A DNA stretch of 25,799 nucleotides from contig CAJBAP010000259.1 in assembly GCA_903950295.1 (NCBI GenBank), forward strand, positions 1 through 25,799, written 5' to 3'. Under the pieces are notes generated by a model. That model did not search any database and was not told the origin of the DNA. It worked only from the letters and a program-made list of their open reading frames with translations. Source of the stretch: an uncultured Rhodocyclaceae bacterium. GTDB taxonomy: Bacteria; Pseudomonadota; Gammaproteobacteria; Burkholderiales; Rhodocyclaceae. A program made the translations under genes and the position numbers. Positions 1-8,800 of this stretch are shown one piece after another; the first letter of the stretch is position 1, and every line of letters begins with the position of its first letter.

Positions 1-166
1 CGATGCCAATCGTAATAAATACCGAGGCAGCGGCAGCGGCAAACAGGATCGCCTCGATGATGCGCTCCTTGACGTGACGGCTGGCGCGTTTGGCCAGGCG
101 TTCGCTCACGGGACGCGGAACAGGCGGTGAAGGTGCAGCAAGTGTGGTTTGCATGGGGTGGTCCAT
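1..166 (-). CDS. pstC: Phosphate ABC transporter permease PstC, N-terminal fragment
   Basis: Only the first ~55 codons lie in the window; the gene runs off the left edge. The peptide begins with a Pro-rich cytoplasmic segment, then a basic stretch (ERLAKRASRHVKERIIEAI) leading into a hydrophobic segment (LFAAAAASVFITIGI), as expected for the first transmembrane helix of PstC, the inner-membrane channel subunit of the PstSCAB phosphate importer. It follows pstS on the same strand after 63 nt, the usual pst gene order. Two in-frame ATGs are possible (166 and 154) and neither has a strong Shine-Dalgarno sequence; the longer is listed. The identification rests mainly on position next to pstS, since the diagnostic permease core is outside the window. 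Confidence 0.78.
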   Translation of the reverse strand, partial: MDHPMQTTLAAPSPPVPRPVSERLAKRASRHVKERIIEAILFAAAAASVFITIGI

Positions 167-175
167 GTCGTACAG

Positions 176-207
176 AAGTCCGGAAACCGTTTCCGGCGCC
201 CGGACTT
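176..207 (-). promoter_or_regulatory. Stem-loop between pstS and pstC
   Basis: A perfect 8-bp inverted repeat (AAGTCCGG at 176-183, CCGGACTT at 200-207) encloses a 16-nt loop that can itself pair partly (GGAAAC with GTTTCC). It starts 22 nt beyond the pstS stop and ends just before the pstC start. There is no U-run on the minus strand, so it is not a classic terminator. Such intercistronic hairpins commonly stabilise the 3' end of a highly expressed binding-protein message relative to the permease genes. That role is inferred here. Confidence 0.55.
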
Positions 208-229
208 TAAACGATTGGCGTAAGAAAGC

Positions 230-1219
230 TTACAGCTTGGCTTCGCGCGCCATCAGATCTTCGATCTTGATACCAACTTCGGCGTTACCGCCAAACACAG
301 TACCGAGTTTACCCTTGTCCAGATGCTCCTGCGCCAGCGTGTAAGCCTTGGCCGGCAGCGGTACATACTTCACTTCCTTGATCAGCGGTGTGGCGTTTTT
401 CAGGTAGTACTGGACGAATTCCTTGACCTCGGGCTTCTTGTACGCAGCCTCGGAAATGTAGATGAAGATCGGGCGCGACAGCGGCTGGTAGGTGCCGTCG
501 ATCACGGTCTTCTCGGAGGGCTCGACAGCATTGCCGGTCTTCGGATCAACAATCGCGAGCGCCTTCAGCTTGTCCTTGTTCTCGATGTAGTAGGCGAAGC
601 CAAAGTAGGCCAAGCCACCTGCATCACGCTGTACGCCCTGCACCAGCACGTTGTCGTCTTCCGACGCCGTGAAGTCGCCGCGCGAGGACTTGGACTTGCC
701 ATTGATGGCCTCGGTGAAGTAATCGAAGGTGCCCGAATCGGCGCCCGGGCCAAACAGCTTGAGCGGGGCATCCTGGAAGGCCGGGTTGGCCTGGTTCCAC
801 TTCGTCACCTTGCCTTGCGCTGCGGGCTCCCACATGGCCTTGAGATCGGCCACGGTTAGCTGCTTGATCGGGTTCTTGGGGTTGACCACGACGGTCAGCG
901 CGTCAAACGCGACCGGCAGTTCAAAATACTTGATGCCGGCTTTGGTGCACTCGTCCATCTCCTTCTTCAGGATCGGACGCGAAGCGTTGGAGATGTCGGT
1001 CTCGCCACGGCAGAACTTCTTGAAGCCGCCACCAGTGCCGGAAATGCCGACCGTCACCTTGATGGCGTTCTTCTTCGACTTCTGGAATTCCTCGGCAACT
1101 GCCTCGGAGATCGGATACACGGTGGAAGAACCGTCGAGCTTCACCACTTGGGCTTGGGCGGCGGAGGCGACAAAGGCAGTGGCCAAAGCGGCAAATACGG
1201 TAGTGCGTGCAATGCTCAT
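230..1219 (-). CDS. pstS: Periplasmic phosphate-binding protein PstS
   Basis: This 329-residue protein delivers inorganic phosphate to the PstCAB importer and contributes to PhoR/PhoB signalling. Residues 1-24 are a Sec signal peptide (MSIARTTVFAALATAFVASA, cleavage near AQA-Q). Phosphate-binding family motifs follow: DGSSTVYPISEAVAEEF, then GTGGGFKKFCRGETDISNASR, then the loop GPGADSGTFDYF, whose Ser/Thr/Asp ligands hold phosphate. The start at 1219 is chosen over an upstream in-frame ATG at 1261 because AGGAG sits 7 nt before it, the signal peptide begins there, and the upstream codons fall within the Pho box and -10 region. The next gene downstream is pstC. A Pho box lies 45 nt upstream of the start, so expression should rise on phosphate starvation. 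Confidence 0.96.
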   Translation of the reverse strand: MSIARTTVFAALATAFVASAAQAQVVKLDGSSTVYPISEAVAEEFQKSKKNAIKVTVGISGTGGGFKKFCRGETDISNASRPILKKEMDECTKAGIKYFELPVAFDALTVVVNPKNPIKQLTVADLKAMWEPAAQGKVTKWNQANPAFQDAPLKLFGPGADSGTFDYFTEAINGKSKSSRGDFTASEDDNVLVQGVQRDAGGLAYFGFAYYIENKDKLKALAIVDPKTGNAVEPSEKTVIDGTYQPLSRPIFIYISEAAYKKPEVKEFVQYYLKNATPLIKEVKYVPLPAKAYTLAQEHLDKGKLGTVFGGNAEVGIKIEDLMAREAKL

Positions 1220-1247
1220 GGGAGGTCTCCTGTGAATAATGCAGTGC

Positions 1248-1281
1248 ATTCTGCCGGCCAATTGTTACAGGACCGTGACAG
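1248..1281 (-). promoter_or_regulatory. Pho box and -10 element of the pstS promoter
   Basis: Read on the minus strand, 1281-1264 is CTGTCAC-GGTC-CTGTAAC: two 7-bp PhoB half-sites 4 bp apart, close to the consensus CTGTCAT-N4-CTGTCAT. Ten bases further on is CAGAAT (1253-1248), a plausible -10 hexamer at the spacing seen in PhoB-activated promoters, where the Pho box replaces the -35. It lies between the rpiA stop (1293) and the pstS start (1219). Confidence 0.85.
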
Positions 1282-1292
1282 GTCCGTCCGCG

Positions 1293-1970
1293 TCAGTCTG
1301 CGGTGAGCGTGCGCACCCCTTCAGGCGTCGCCAGCAGCAGCACGTCGGCACCACGGCAAGCAAACAGGCCATTTGTGACCACGCCGACGATGGCATTCAG
1401 TGTGGTTTCAAAATCAGCGGGATTAGCGATCTGCAAGCCATGCACATCGAGGATGAGGTTGCCGTTGTCGGTGATGAAGCCCTCGCGCAACTTCGGCTGC
1501 CCGCCGAGCTTGACGATCTCGCGCGCAACATAGGCACGCGCCATCGGAATCACTTCGACCGGCAGCGGAAACTTGCCCATGGTGCTGACGAGCTTGCTCT
1601 CGTCGCAGACGCAAACAAATTTGTCGGCAACCGCTGCGACGATCTTCTCGCGCGTCAACGCACCGCCGCCACCCTTGAGCATGGCCAACTGGTGCGTGAT
1701 TTCGTCGGCACCATCGACATAAACCGGCATGCTACTGACGTCGTTGAGATCGAGCACCTTGATGCCATGACCTTCGAGACGCTTTTTCGTCGCCTCGGAG
1801 CTGGCGACAGTAGCGCCAATGCGATCCTTGATCTGCGCCAGTGCATCGATGAAGAGGTTGGCCGTCGAGCCGGTGCCGACCCCGACGATGCTGCCAACTG
1901 GTACGTTCTTCGCAATGTAATCGACCGCCGCCTGGGCCACGGCCTGTTTGAGTTCGTCTTGTGTTGCCAT
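1293..1970 (-). CDS. rpiA: Ribose-5-phosphate isomerase A
   Basis: A cytosolic enzyme of the non-oxidative pentose phosphate pathway that interconverts ribose 5-phosphate and ribulose 5-phosphate. The 225-residue length matches the family (about 220). Family motifs are all present: [16 protein letters not shown] (phosphate-binding loop), VYVDGADEI (catalytic Asp residues) and [14 protein letters not shown] (catalytic Lys/Glu). The start at 1970 (MATQDELKQ) is preceded by GGAGG at 5-nt spacing; an in-frame ATG at 2048 would add 26 unlikely residues translated from a terminator and a dispersed repeat. The stop codon lies 12 nt before the Pho box that drives pstS. An intrinsic terminator-like hairpin sits directly upstream of its ribosome-binding site. 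Confidence 0.96.
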   Translation of the reverse strand: MATQDELKQAVAQAAVDYIAKNVPVGSIVGVGTGSTANLFIDALAQIKDRIGATVASSEATKKRLEGHGIKVLDLNDVSSMPVYVDGADEITHQLAMLKGGGGALTREKIVAAVADKFVCVCDESKLVSTMGKFPLPVEVIPMARAYVAREIVKLGGQPKLREGFITDNGNLILDVHGLQIANPADFETTLNAIVGVVTNGLFACRGADVLLLATPEGVRTLTAD

Positions 1971-1985
1971 GCTTTCCTCCTTGGG

Positions 1986-2009
1986 AAAAAACGCCCGGTC
2001 AGGCCGGGC
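1986..2009 (-). terminator. Intrinsic terminator-like hairpin directly upstream of rpiA
   Basis: On the minus strand the sequence reads AAA, GCCCGG, loop CCTGA, CCGGGC, then G and TTTTTT. This 6-bp GC stem with a U6 tract is a textbook Rho-independent terminator. The A-run on the other side gives it some bidirectional character. It ends only 6 nt before the GGAGG ribosome-binding site of rpiA. It may terminate read-through from the secretion operon that ends at 2292, or act as a leader attenuator for rpiA. Confidence 0.75.
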
Positions 2010-2036
2010 TTTATTGTCTGGTTGGGGAGTATACCG

Positions 2037-2059
2037 CCGTCCCGCCATCGCCGACTTTT
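2037..2059 (+). repeat. Dispersed 23-bp repeat, copy 1 (intergenic)
   Basis: Matches the repeat core (CCGTCCCGCC-AGC-GCCGACTTTT) with one mismatch, ATC instead of AGC in the middle. It lies in the gap between the end of the M50-HlyD gene and the rpiA leader. Confidence 0.85.
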
Positions 2060-2291
2060 ACGAATTGCGGCTATGTGCCCTGAGCCGCCTGTCGGACGAA
2101 ATAAAAGCAGCCATTCGTACCGCCCCCGAGTACTTTGGAAGCTGCCGATTGGTTTTCAACTTCCATCTTCCAGCCTAGTAAGCATCGGTACGATGCAAAA
2201 ATTCTCAACACAGATATTTGACAGAGCATGAATGTATTTGCCCAACTCACCAAACACAGTAGTCTTGCTTTGTGACAGGACATGGCATCCC
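2048..2291. other. Intergenic stretch downstream of the secretion operon
   Basis: No convincing gene is seen on either strand. It holds the end of dispersed-repeat copy 1 and a small perfect hairpin (GCATCG-GTA-CGATGC, 2182-2196). On the minus strand the T-run precedes rather than follows this hairpin, so it is not a terminator for the operon. No clear -35/-10 pair for rpiA was recognised. Confidence 0.5.
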
Positions 2292-4421
2292 TCAAAATCC
2301 AGACTCTCTAACCATCGTACCAATTGCCGAGCGGAGAAACTCTCCCATTAGCGTCGTTGGCGAACCATAGATCACCACCTTTCCCCGTGCTGAAAAGGTT
2401 TGTTGCGGCAGAGTTTCATTAACGCTGAATGCCACCCGATAGATCGCGCGATCCGGAACGATCTGGTTACCTTTCTCGCGTACCGGAATATGCCCACCAC
2501 GGCTGCTCGCCAGTAGCCCGTCGGTCAAGATGCGCGTGGCATCGTGATCGATATGTTCCACCTTGAGCCAGAGTGCCTCGCTGCCGGAAGTTTCTGGGAG
2601 GAACAGAGCGTGGTTGCCGACCGCGACACGGTTCAACGTACCTTCATCGACATAGGCCTCTACCCGCAGGTGAGTCGGGTCGATCAGGACCCCCAGACGC
2701 TCGTGGCGGGCAACCCAATCTCCTGCCCTTACCTCGGGCGGTGTGTCGAGCAACACGCCATCGAACGGTGCAGCAGGCACCAGCCGTTCCACCTCGCGAA
2801 GATCGGCCTCCAGCGCTGTCGTGGCGGCTTCACTCTGGTGTCTTAACACCAGCAGCCGTGGTTGCAATTCGGCATCCAGGGCGGCTGCCTGTGCCGCCCA
2901 TGCAGCGGCAGAGCTGCGTGCACGGCTCACGCCCACCCGTGTTTCGAGATCTGGTGAAACTACCTCCATCAGGGTCTGTCCGGCACGAACCAGCGTGCCG
3001 GAAGGCGGTGGTGCCTGCACCAGTTCGCCGGCGGCCGGAACAATCAGCGGAAATACTTGCGCCGATTTCAGTATGCCCTGCGTGTGAATCTGAAAGCTCC
3101 ACGGAATCGCCGCCAGCACCAGCAGCGCCACGGCCACCATGCCGGTGCGACGTGAGCGCTGCGTGGTCTTGATCTGCGTCCACTTTTGCCGCAGCACCTT
3201 GATTTCGCTCCAGATCGGCAACAGGATGAACCACAACACTTCGACTGTGCCAAGGATCAATCCCAGGGCCTTTGCGAACATGTGATACACCAGCACTGCA
3301 ATGCCGAGAAATACCACCAGCCGGTAAATCCATACCGCCCAGGCAAACAGGATCAAACCGCGCCGTCGCGTTGGAGTGAAATACTCTGGCGGATCTTCAC
3401 CGAGCCCGAACAGCAACTCGCGCAAGCGCCAGCGTGCCAAGGCGAAGGAGCGGGCGTGCAAGTTGGGCATGCCAAGCGCATCGGAGAGCAGAAAATAGCC
3501 ATCGAAGCGCAGGAAGGGACTGGAATTGATGGCCAGCGTGGCGATCCAGGTGGTTGTCGCCAGCAGGAAGGTGATGCCACGCAACACGCCGTCCGGCAGC
3601 AAGGCCCACGCCAGGGTCGCCCAAGCGGCCAGTGCCAGTTCTACGGCGATACCGGCCGCACCCACGGCGAGGCGCTGGTTTCTCTGCTGCAGTTTCCAGG
3701 CGTCATTGACGTCCGTGTAAGCCAGCGGCCACAGCACCAGGAATGCCACACCCATCACCGGAACACGACAGCCCATGCGCTTGGCGGTGAAGGCATGCCC
3801 CAGTTCATGCAAGGTCTTCGCCACGATCATCGCCAGGCCGACACCTATCGCCCCCTGCAGGCTGAAGGTATCCACCAGCGTGGCGACAAAGCCTTCCCAC
3901 TGGCGGGCTACCTCGATCAAGCCCACCAGCATGGCGATCAGCGTCGCCCCGAGAAATTGCCGGGTATACAGGGGCGCCACCCATGCCTGTGTGCTTTCCA
4001 GCCAGCGGTCAGGCCTGACCAGTGGGAGGCGGAAGAACAGGTAGTGGTGCAGCAGCCATTTCCAAGGGCCCGTCTGGCGCTGTTTGACCTTTTCGGCGTA
4101 CCACGTCGTGCCCGCCTGGCCGTTGAGTTCGAGCAGTTCGCTTTCCTGGAGAAAACGGAACACGGCTGCCACATCATCGGCGCTGGTGTTCAACGTGGTT
4201 TCGGCAGTAACGCTTGCGGCAATCGCCGCCGCATTGCCTAAATGCCAGCGCGCGAGGATTTCGAAAGGCAGCCATTCCAGACGGAAAAACAGATGCCGCA
4301 CCGCATCCTGCAGCATCCAGGTGGGCGCACCGTTTTCTGCCACCGGGCCTTCATGCAGGCTGAGTTCCTGCCGCAAGGGTGGCAGGGGGTCGGGTAACTC
4401 GTTAGGCGCTGCAGCAGCCAT
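2292..4421 (-). CDS. M50 (site-2-protease-like) membrane metalloprotease fused to a HlyD-like adaptor domain
   Basis: This 709-residue polytopic inner-membrane protein has a soluble N-terminal region (about 1-150) and several hydrophobic segments between about 155 and 445. These carry HELGH at 205-209, the zinc site of M50 peptidases, and NSSPFLRFDG ending near Asp307, the N-x-x-P...D-G motif supplying the third zinc ligand. After a last membrane helix (about 425-443, VAVALLVLAAIPW) comes a HlyD/lipoyl-type region (about 445-700: IVPAAGELVQAPPPSGTLVRAG, a short helical hairpin, then FDGVLLDTPPEVRAGDWV). The start at 4421 overlaps the upstream stop (TGATG) and a longer reading frame upstream is rejected. 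It is the last gene of the operon. M50-HlyD fusions are known beside secretion and peptide-export genes. The active-site residues look intact, so it could cleave an exported substrate or act as the inner-membrane scaffold; which one is not known. Confidence 0.82.
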   Translation of the reverse strand: MAAAAPNELPDPLPPLRQELSLHEGPVAENGAPTWMLQDAVRHLFFRLEWLPFEILARWHLGNAAAIAASVTAETTLNTSADDVAAVFRFLQESELLELNGQAGTTWYAEKVKQRQTGPWKWLLHHYLFFRLPLVRPDRWLESTQAWVAPLYTRQFLGATLIAMLVGLIEVARQWEGFVATLVDTFSLQGAIGVGLAMIVAKTLHELGHAFTAKRMGCRVPVMGVAFLVLWPLAYTDVNDAWKLQQRNQRLAVGAAGIAVELALAAWATLAWALLPDGVLRGITFLLATTTWIATLAINSSPFLRFDGYFLLSDALGMPNLHARSFALARWRLRELLFGLGEDPPEYFTPTRRRGLILFAWAVWIYRLVVFLGIAVLVYHMFAKALGLILGTVEVLWFILLPIWSEIKVLRQKWTQIKTTQRSRRTGMVAVALLVLAAIPWSFQIHTQGILKSAQVFPLIVPAAGELVQAPPPSGTLVRAGQTLMEVVSPDLETRVGVSRARSSAAAWAAQAAALDAELQPRLLVLRHQSEAATTALEADLREVERLVPAAPFDGVLLDTPPEVRAGDWVARHERLGVLIDPTHLRVEAYVDEGTLNRVAVGNHALFLPETSGSEALWLKVEHIDHDATRILTDGLLASSRGGHIPVREKGNQIVPDRAIYRVAFSVNETLPQQTFSARGKVVIYGSPTTLMGEFLRSAIGTMVRESGF

Positions 4422-5884
4422 CAGATACCGATAAACGCCCGTGCCACCGCCAGTGGCTTGCGCAGCACCCAGTATGAGAGTGGCACGAAGCGGCCATTCA
4501 CCTTGACCGAACCCTTGAGGCCGACGCGCGGCGCATTTTCGCCGGCAGAGAGCTTGGCGCGCAGTCGATAGGCATACTGGCCTTCGGGCTGCAGCATCGC
4601 CTCGTGTGTCACATAGCGCACTGTGCCGCTGACGGGAGAGAGCGGGCGGGCATTCAGGTAGATCGTCACCTCGGCATCCTCCGGTAGTTCGATCAGATCG
4701 GCGGGCGATAACCACGCCTCGATCTCGGCATCTTTTTCGTCGGCCACCATCAGGATGCGTTCGCCGGTGGAGACCGGCCGCCCCACCCATTCGCTCGGGT
4801 CGTCGAGCAAGGCAATCCCCGCGCGCGGGGCGGTGAGGATGGCGCGCTTGTTCAGCGCATCGAGATAGGCCACCTCGGCGCGCTTCTCTTCGATGCGCCC
4901 CTGCGCGGCAGCCATTTGCGCCTTGGCTTTCGGCTCGCTCAGCGCCTGCTGCGCATACTGGCGGTATTCCGCAGCGGCGGTGGCCAGCGCCTGTAAAGCC
5001 ACCTCGAGCCGACTGGCCAGCGAGATGCGGTCGAACTCGATCAGCGGCGTACCGGCCTGCACAGTTTGGCTCGGTTGTACCAATATCCGCTCGACGATGC
5101 CATCCAGCGGCGAGCGGATGACCGACGGATTGGCTGGCACCAGTTGCCCCGGCGCGATAACCGACAGCCGCACCGGAAACAGCAGCACGACGCCCACCGC
5201 CAGCGTAATGCGGCCGCGCCGCGTATGCAGCAGCCAGCGGCCAAAGTGGCGCCAGTTCTCGACATGGCGCATAGCCTGCAACAGTGTTTTGAAAGCCTGG
5301 CGCGACGGCTTGACCTGTTTGAGCGTGGCCAAGGTGCGCCGCCACGGCGATGCTTTGGCCTGCTCGGCATGTTGCAGGGCCCACGCCTGCGCCCACAGCA
5401 ACTGCCACTCCTGCAACAGCGCCAGTTCCTCATCGCGCCAAGAGGCGTCGCGTGCCAGCAACCAGCCACCACTACCGCCCTTGCCATGGAAGGGTAACCA
5501 CAAGGCGAATTCCGGCAGCCAGTCATTCCATTCTCCGGCGTCGTGTGCCGGCAGATTGCTGGCAGTCAGGCGCAGGGGTTGGGTTGCGTCGCCTGAAAAG
5601 TCGGCGCTGGCGAGACGGCATAACACCCGTTGCAACCACAGCACGTAAGGCGCATTCGCCTCGGGCGCGACCACGCCTGAGAGCGTAGCCACGCCACCAT
5701 CGGCCAACCAGAACACCGCCTGACGATAAGGCAGCAGGTCGCGGGTTTCATTGACAGCGATAAAACCCAGCTCGGCGACAGAGGCGGCCGAGCGCGCCCG
5801 GCGGGCAAGCGACAAAATGCGGGCGAGAACGTCATTGCTCTCGCCCACCTGCGTCATCAGATCGGCATGAAGCTCGCCGCTCAT
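4421..5884 (-). CDS. HlyD-family periplasmic adaptor with N-terminal GAF-like domain
   Basis: A 487-residue membrane-anchored adaptor. Residues about 20-175 resemble a GAF sensory domain (VAELGFIAVNETRDLLPYRQAVFWL ... LPFHGKGGSGGWLLAR, split over the fold). A basic linker leads to one transmembrane helix (about 225-243, ITLAVGVVLLFPVRL). The periplasmic part has the lipoyl half-motifs of HlyD proteins (SPLDGIVERILVQPSQTVQAG and LTAPRAGIALLDDPSEWVGRPV) around a short coiled coil (AAAEYRQYAQQALSEPKAKA), then a beta-barrel region. It starts with a 4-nt ATGA overlap with the giant surface-protein gene and ends in a TGATG overlap with the M50-HlyD gene, so all three should be translationally coupled. 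A dispersed-repeat copy encodes residues about 89-97 (RLASADFSG). The GAF assignment is from overall pattern and is less certain than HlyD. Confidence 0.83.
   Translation of the reverse strand: MSGELHADLMTQVGESNDVLARILSLARRARSAASVAELGFIAVNETRDLLPYRQAVFWLADGGVATLSGVVAPEANAPYVLWLQRVLCRLASADFSGDATQPLRLTASNLPAHDAGEWNDWLPEFALWLPFHGKGGSGGWLLARDASWRDEELALLQEWQLLWAQAWALQHAEQAKASPWRRTLATLKQVKPSRQAFKTLLQAMRHVENWRHFGRWLLHTRRGRITLAVGVVLLFPVRLSVIAPGQLVPANPSVIRSPLDGIVERILVQPSQTVQAGTPLIEFDRISLASRLEVALQALATAAAEYRQYAQQALSEPKAKAQMAAAQGRIEEKRAEVAYLDALNKRAILTAPRAGIALLDDPSEWVGRPVSTGERILMVADEKDAEIEAWLSPADLIELPEDAEVTIYLNARPLSPVSGTVRYVTHEAMLQPEGQYAYRLRAKLSAGENAPRVGLKGSVKVNGRFVPLSYWVLRKPLAVARAFIGI
5596..5618 (-). repeat. 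Dispersed 23-bp repeat, copy 2 (inside the GAF-HlyD gene)
   Basis: One mismatch to the repeat core (GTCTCG for GTCCCG). It lies in the sense direction of the gene but in a frame giving LASADFS, different from the frame used by the copy in the TolC-like gene. Confidence 0.8.
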
Positions 5885-8800
5885 GAATGCGCCGGCATGT
5901 TCCCCTGCATCGTGCTCAGCTTGCGGGCAGCCAGTATCAGGTCATTTGCACCCGCCTTGCGAGCGGCAAAGCCCTGCTTGTCAAACTGTTTGGCCAGCGC
6001 TGGTTTGCCGAACTTGTCGTTCAGTTCAGCACGGGGCACGGTGCTTCTATCGCCAATGTTGATCTTGAAAACCTGCACGGCTTCATGACCCTGGTTGTCG
6101 CGAGCCAGCAGGCGAACCGTGACTACACCTTGTAACCCGGCGGGCGGCGTTCCCGAAAAGGTGCCGGTTGCCGGATTGAATTTCAACCAGTTGGGCAACG
6201 GCCTGCCATCCGCTTGCCTTGCCTCCAGGATGACAGTTGTTTCGGCATTGGTGTTGATGAATGAATCTGTCGGAACTTGAATGTTGATGGGCTTGCCGGG
6301 GGCAAGAACGATGTCGGGTATCGGGGAATTCACCACCAGTCCTGACGATTCCGCGGCGCCTGTGACACGCGCGACCAGGAAGGTCAGGGCGGGGGGCTGA
6401 AAGCCCGCCTGAGGCAGATTATCCTCAAACGGTCGGCTCAGCGCTGGCGCCGGCGGTGGGGGTGGGGGCTCAGCGAACGTGGGCGACAGTTCTAACGGTG
6501 GCAGTGGCTCAACCGCGAATATGGGTGGCGGCGGCGGAGGCGGCGGTACAAAATTGTCCGCCTCAATTACCGTTGGCGTAGAGGGATTCAGCGCTGGGAT
6601 CGTACTGACTCCCGGGGTTTCACCGGCTTCCAGCACATTGAGCACCGTCACCACCAGATTCTGGATTTCAGAACCACCATTGCTGCCACGGATCGTGGCC
6701 TGCACCGTGTAGGTATTGTTGCCGGTGCCCTCGCCGGTATCGGTTGGTGCTTCAAAATTGGGAGCCCCCACAAAGACCAGGGCACCCGTATTCGGGTCAA
6801 TGCGGAAATTGACCTGATCGTCACCACCGGTGAGTTCATAGGTGATCGTGCCATTGACCTGGTTGGTGTTAACCAATACGACGGTACCAACATCCGTAGT
6901 GTTTTCCAACACGTATGGCAAGAGGCTGTTTTCGCCTGCGCCACCCGGGTCGACGATCACGCCGTTTGCAATGCGGTCGGCGTCATAGGCACCACCATCC
7001 ACCAGCGAAAAGTTTACCGTGGCCTTGCCCGTCCCGGTATTCACCGAGGCACCGGTTGCAATGTTGTCCCACTTGCCGGTAATCAGGTTCTGTTTGTAGT
7101 AGGCCAATGACTTCAGGTTCGCATCCAGTTCCATGCTCAGGTTTGCCGTACCCCCCACTGCTACCCCGCTGATCTCGAAACCAAACTGACCCAAAGGCAA
7201 CTTGACCGTTTTCGGCAAAGTCGATGGTGCCGCCGTGTTGGTCACCTCGTTGATACTCAAACCATTGGGCGCAGAAATGGTGACGGCACGACCGGGTTGC
7301 ACTACGCTGGTCATGGTGAAACTGGTGGTTGCTGTCGTGCTGCTCGACAAAGTTACGTTGCTGAAATTCGCTGCATCATTGCCCACTGCATCTTGAATCG
7401 CTGCATTGGTTGCCACCGTGTTATCCACTGCCGGATTGGTATAGCCCACCGTCAGCGTCTTGCCAAAGGCCACCGCTTTGGTGAGCGTCAGGTTCAGCTT
7501 GGTCGGGTCATTGCTGTCGATCGTTACACCCGTGACCGCATTGGCAACGCCATTCATGCTGATGTTAAAGGCGCTCGCTGCCGGCAAGGTTCCAGCCAGC
7601 GCTTCACCGTAGGTTAGAGACAGGATATTGCCGGTGACAGTAGCGCTGGTGAATGCTGGTGCCGTGGTGTCAAGGGCGGCGGCAGTGGTGAAGCTCAATG
7701 CCGTAGTGCTGCTTATACCGGCATAGTCATTGTTGGCGGCATCCTTGAATGCACCGGCGTCGACCAGCACGTAGTACTCGGTGCTGCCGTCCAGATCGGC
7801 AGTCGGATTGATGGTGACTACGCCATTGGTGATCGAGATCTGTGCATCAGCGGCGTCAATGGTGCCCACTACGCTGTTGTCGCTGGTCTTGTAGATCACC
7901 ACATTTTTTCCGGTCACGGCGGTGACGTTCTCGCTGAAGGTCAGCACGATGTCGCTGCCGATGGCAACCGCCGTGGCGTTGTCCGCCGGGGTACTGCTGG
8001 CGAGTGTGGGGGCGGTGATGTCGGGAGGAGGATCAACCGTCTCCACCAGCGTTACGGTGAAATCGTAGGCGATGGCATCGGTCTTTTGATTCAGTGTCAG
8101 CAGGTCGCTGCGGGTAGATCGATCAAAACTCCCGACAATCAGGTCGAGTTCATCGTCACCATTCAGATCGGCAATCGCGGCGTTGGAACCGCTCAGTTCG
8201 GTCATCGAGTTGAACGGGTTATTCGCTCCAGTGACTTCGGTGAATGTCACTGATCCAATCAGATTTCCATTAGCATCGAATTGCGTTTCATTCTTCAAAT
8301 AGCGGACAGTGGTTTTAGAGGAGTAATCGTTATAAAAACCACCATAATTGTCCGCAACAGAGGTTACGACATCGATGTCATCGACAAACATCACATCGAG
8401 TTTGCCATCCCCACCCACATCGATCAGGTTCAGGGCCGGTGCATCGCTCGCTTCGATGGCATCAAATGGGTTGGAGTTACCCGTCCGCTCGGTAAACACA
8501 GCCGCTGTTGTTGAACCGGTGTTTTCAAAGTATTTGATGTAGCCATAGTCGTTGTAAGCATCATAGAAGCCGACCGCCATATCCAAATCGTTGTCGCCAT
8601 CGAAATCAGCAAGGATTGGCCTGGCCTCACGTGATTCTTGACCCGATGAAGAGAATTGGATGCCCGCGAACGGGTCGCTGCCACCAGTTTGCTCGACGAA
8701 GATCGGCGTAGCGCCAGCGGACGCGGCGGTATTCAGGAAAAACTGTAACCCAGCGAAATCATCGGTGTAGGGGCCGTCGTAATTGTTATTGGGATCAGAT

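Noticed and set aside
2182..2196. GCATCG-GTA-CGATGC hairpin as terminator of the secretion operon
   Set aside because: The T-run precedes the stem on the transcribed strand, the wrong side for an intrinsic terminator.
1239..2231. Long plus-strand reading frame opposite rpiA
   Set aside because: It is antisense to a well-supported rpiA and has no recognisable domain or ribosome-binding site.
3186..4241. 351-codon plus-strand frame opposite the M50-HlyD gene
   Set aside because: Gln/His-rich antisense translation typical of high-GC shadow frames; the minus-strand gene has clear family motifs.
4422..5408. Upstream extension of the M50-HlyD reading frame giving a 1038-residue protein
   Set aside because: The added residues are an Ala/Gly/Arg-rich out-of-frame translation of the GAF-HlyD gene; the ATG at 4421 overlapping the upstream stop gives a sensible N-terminus.
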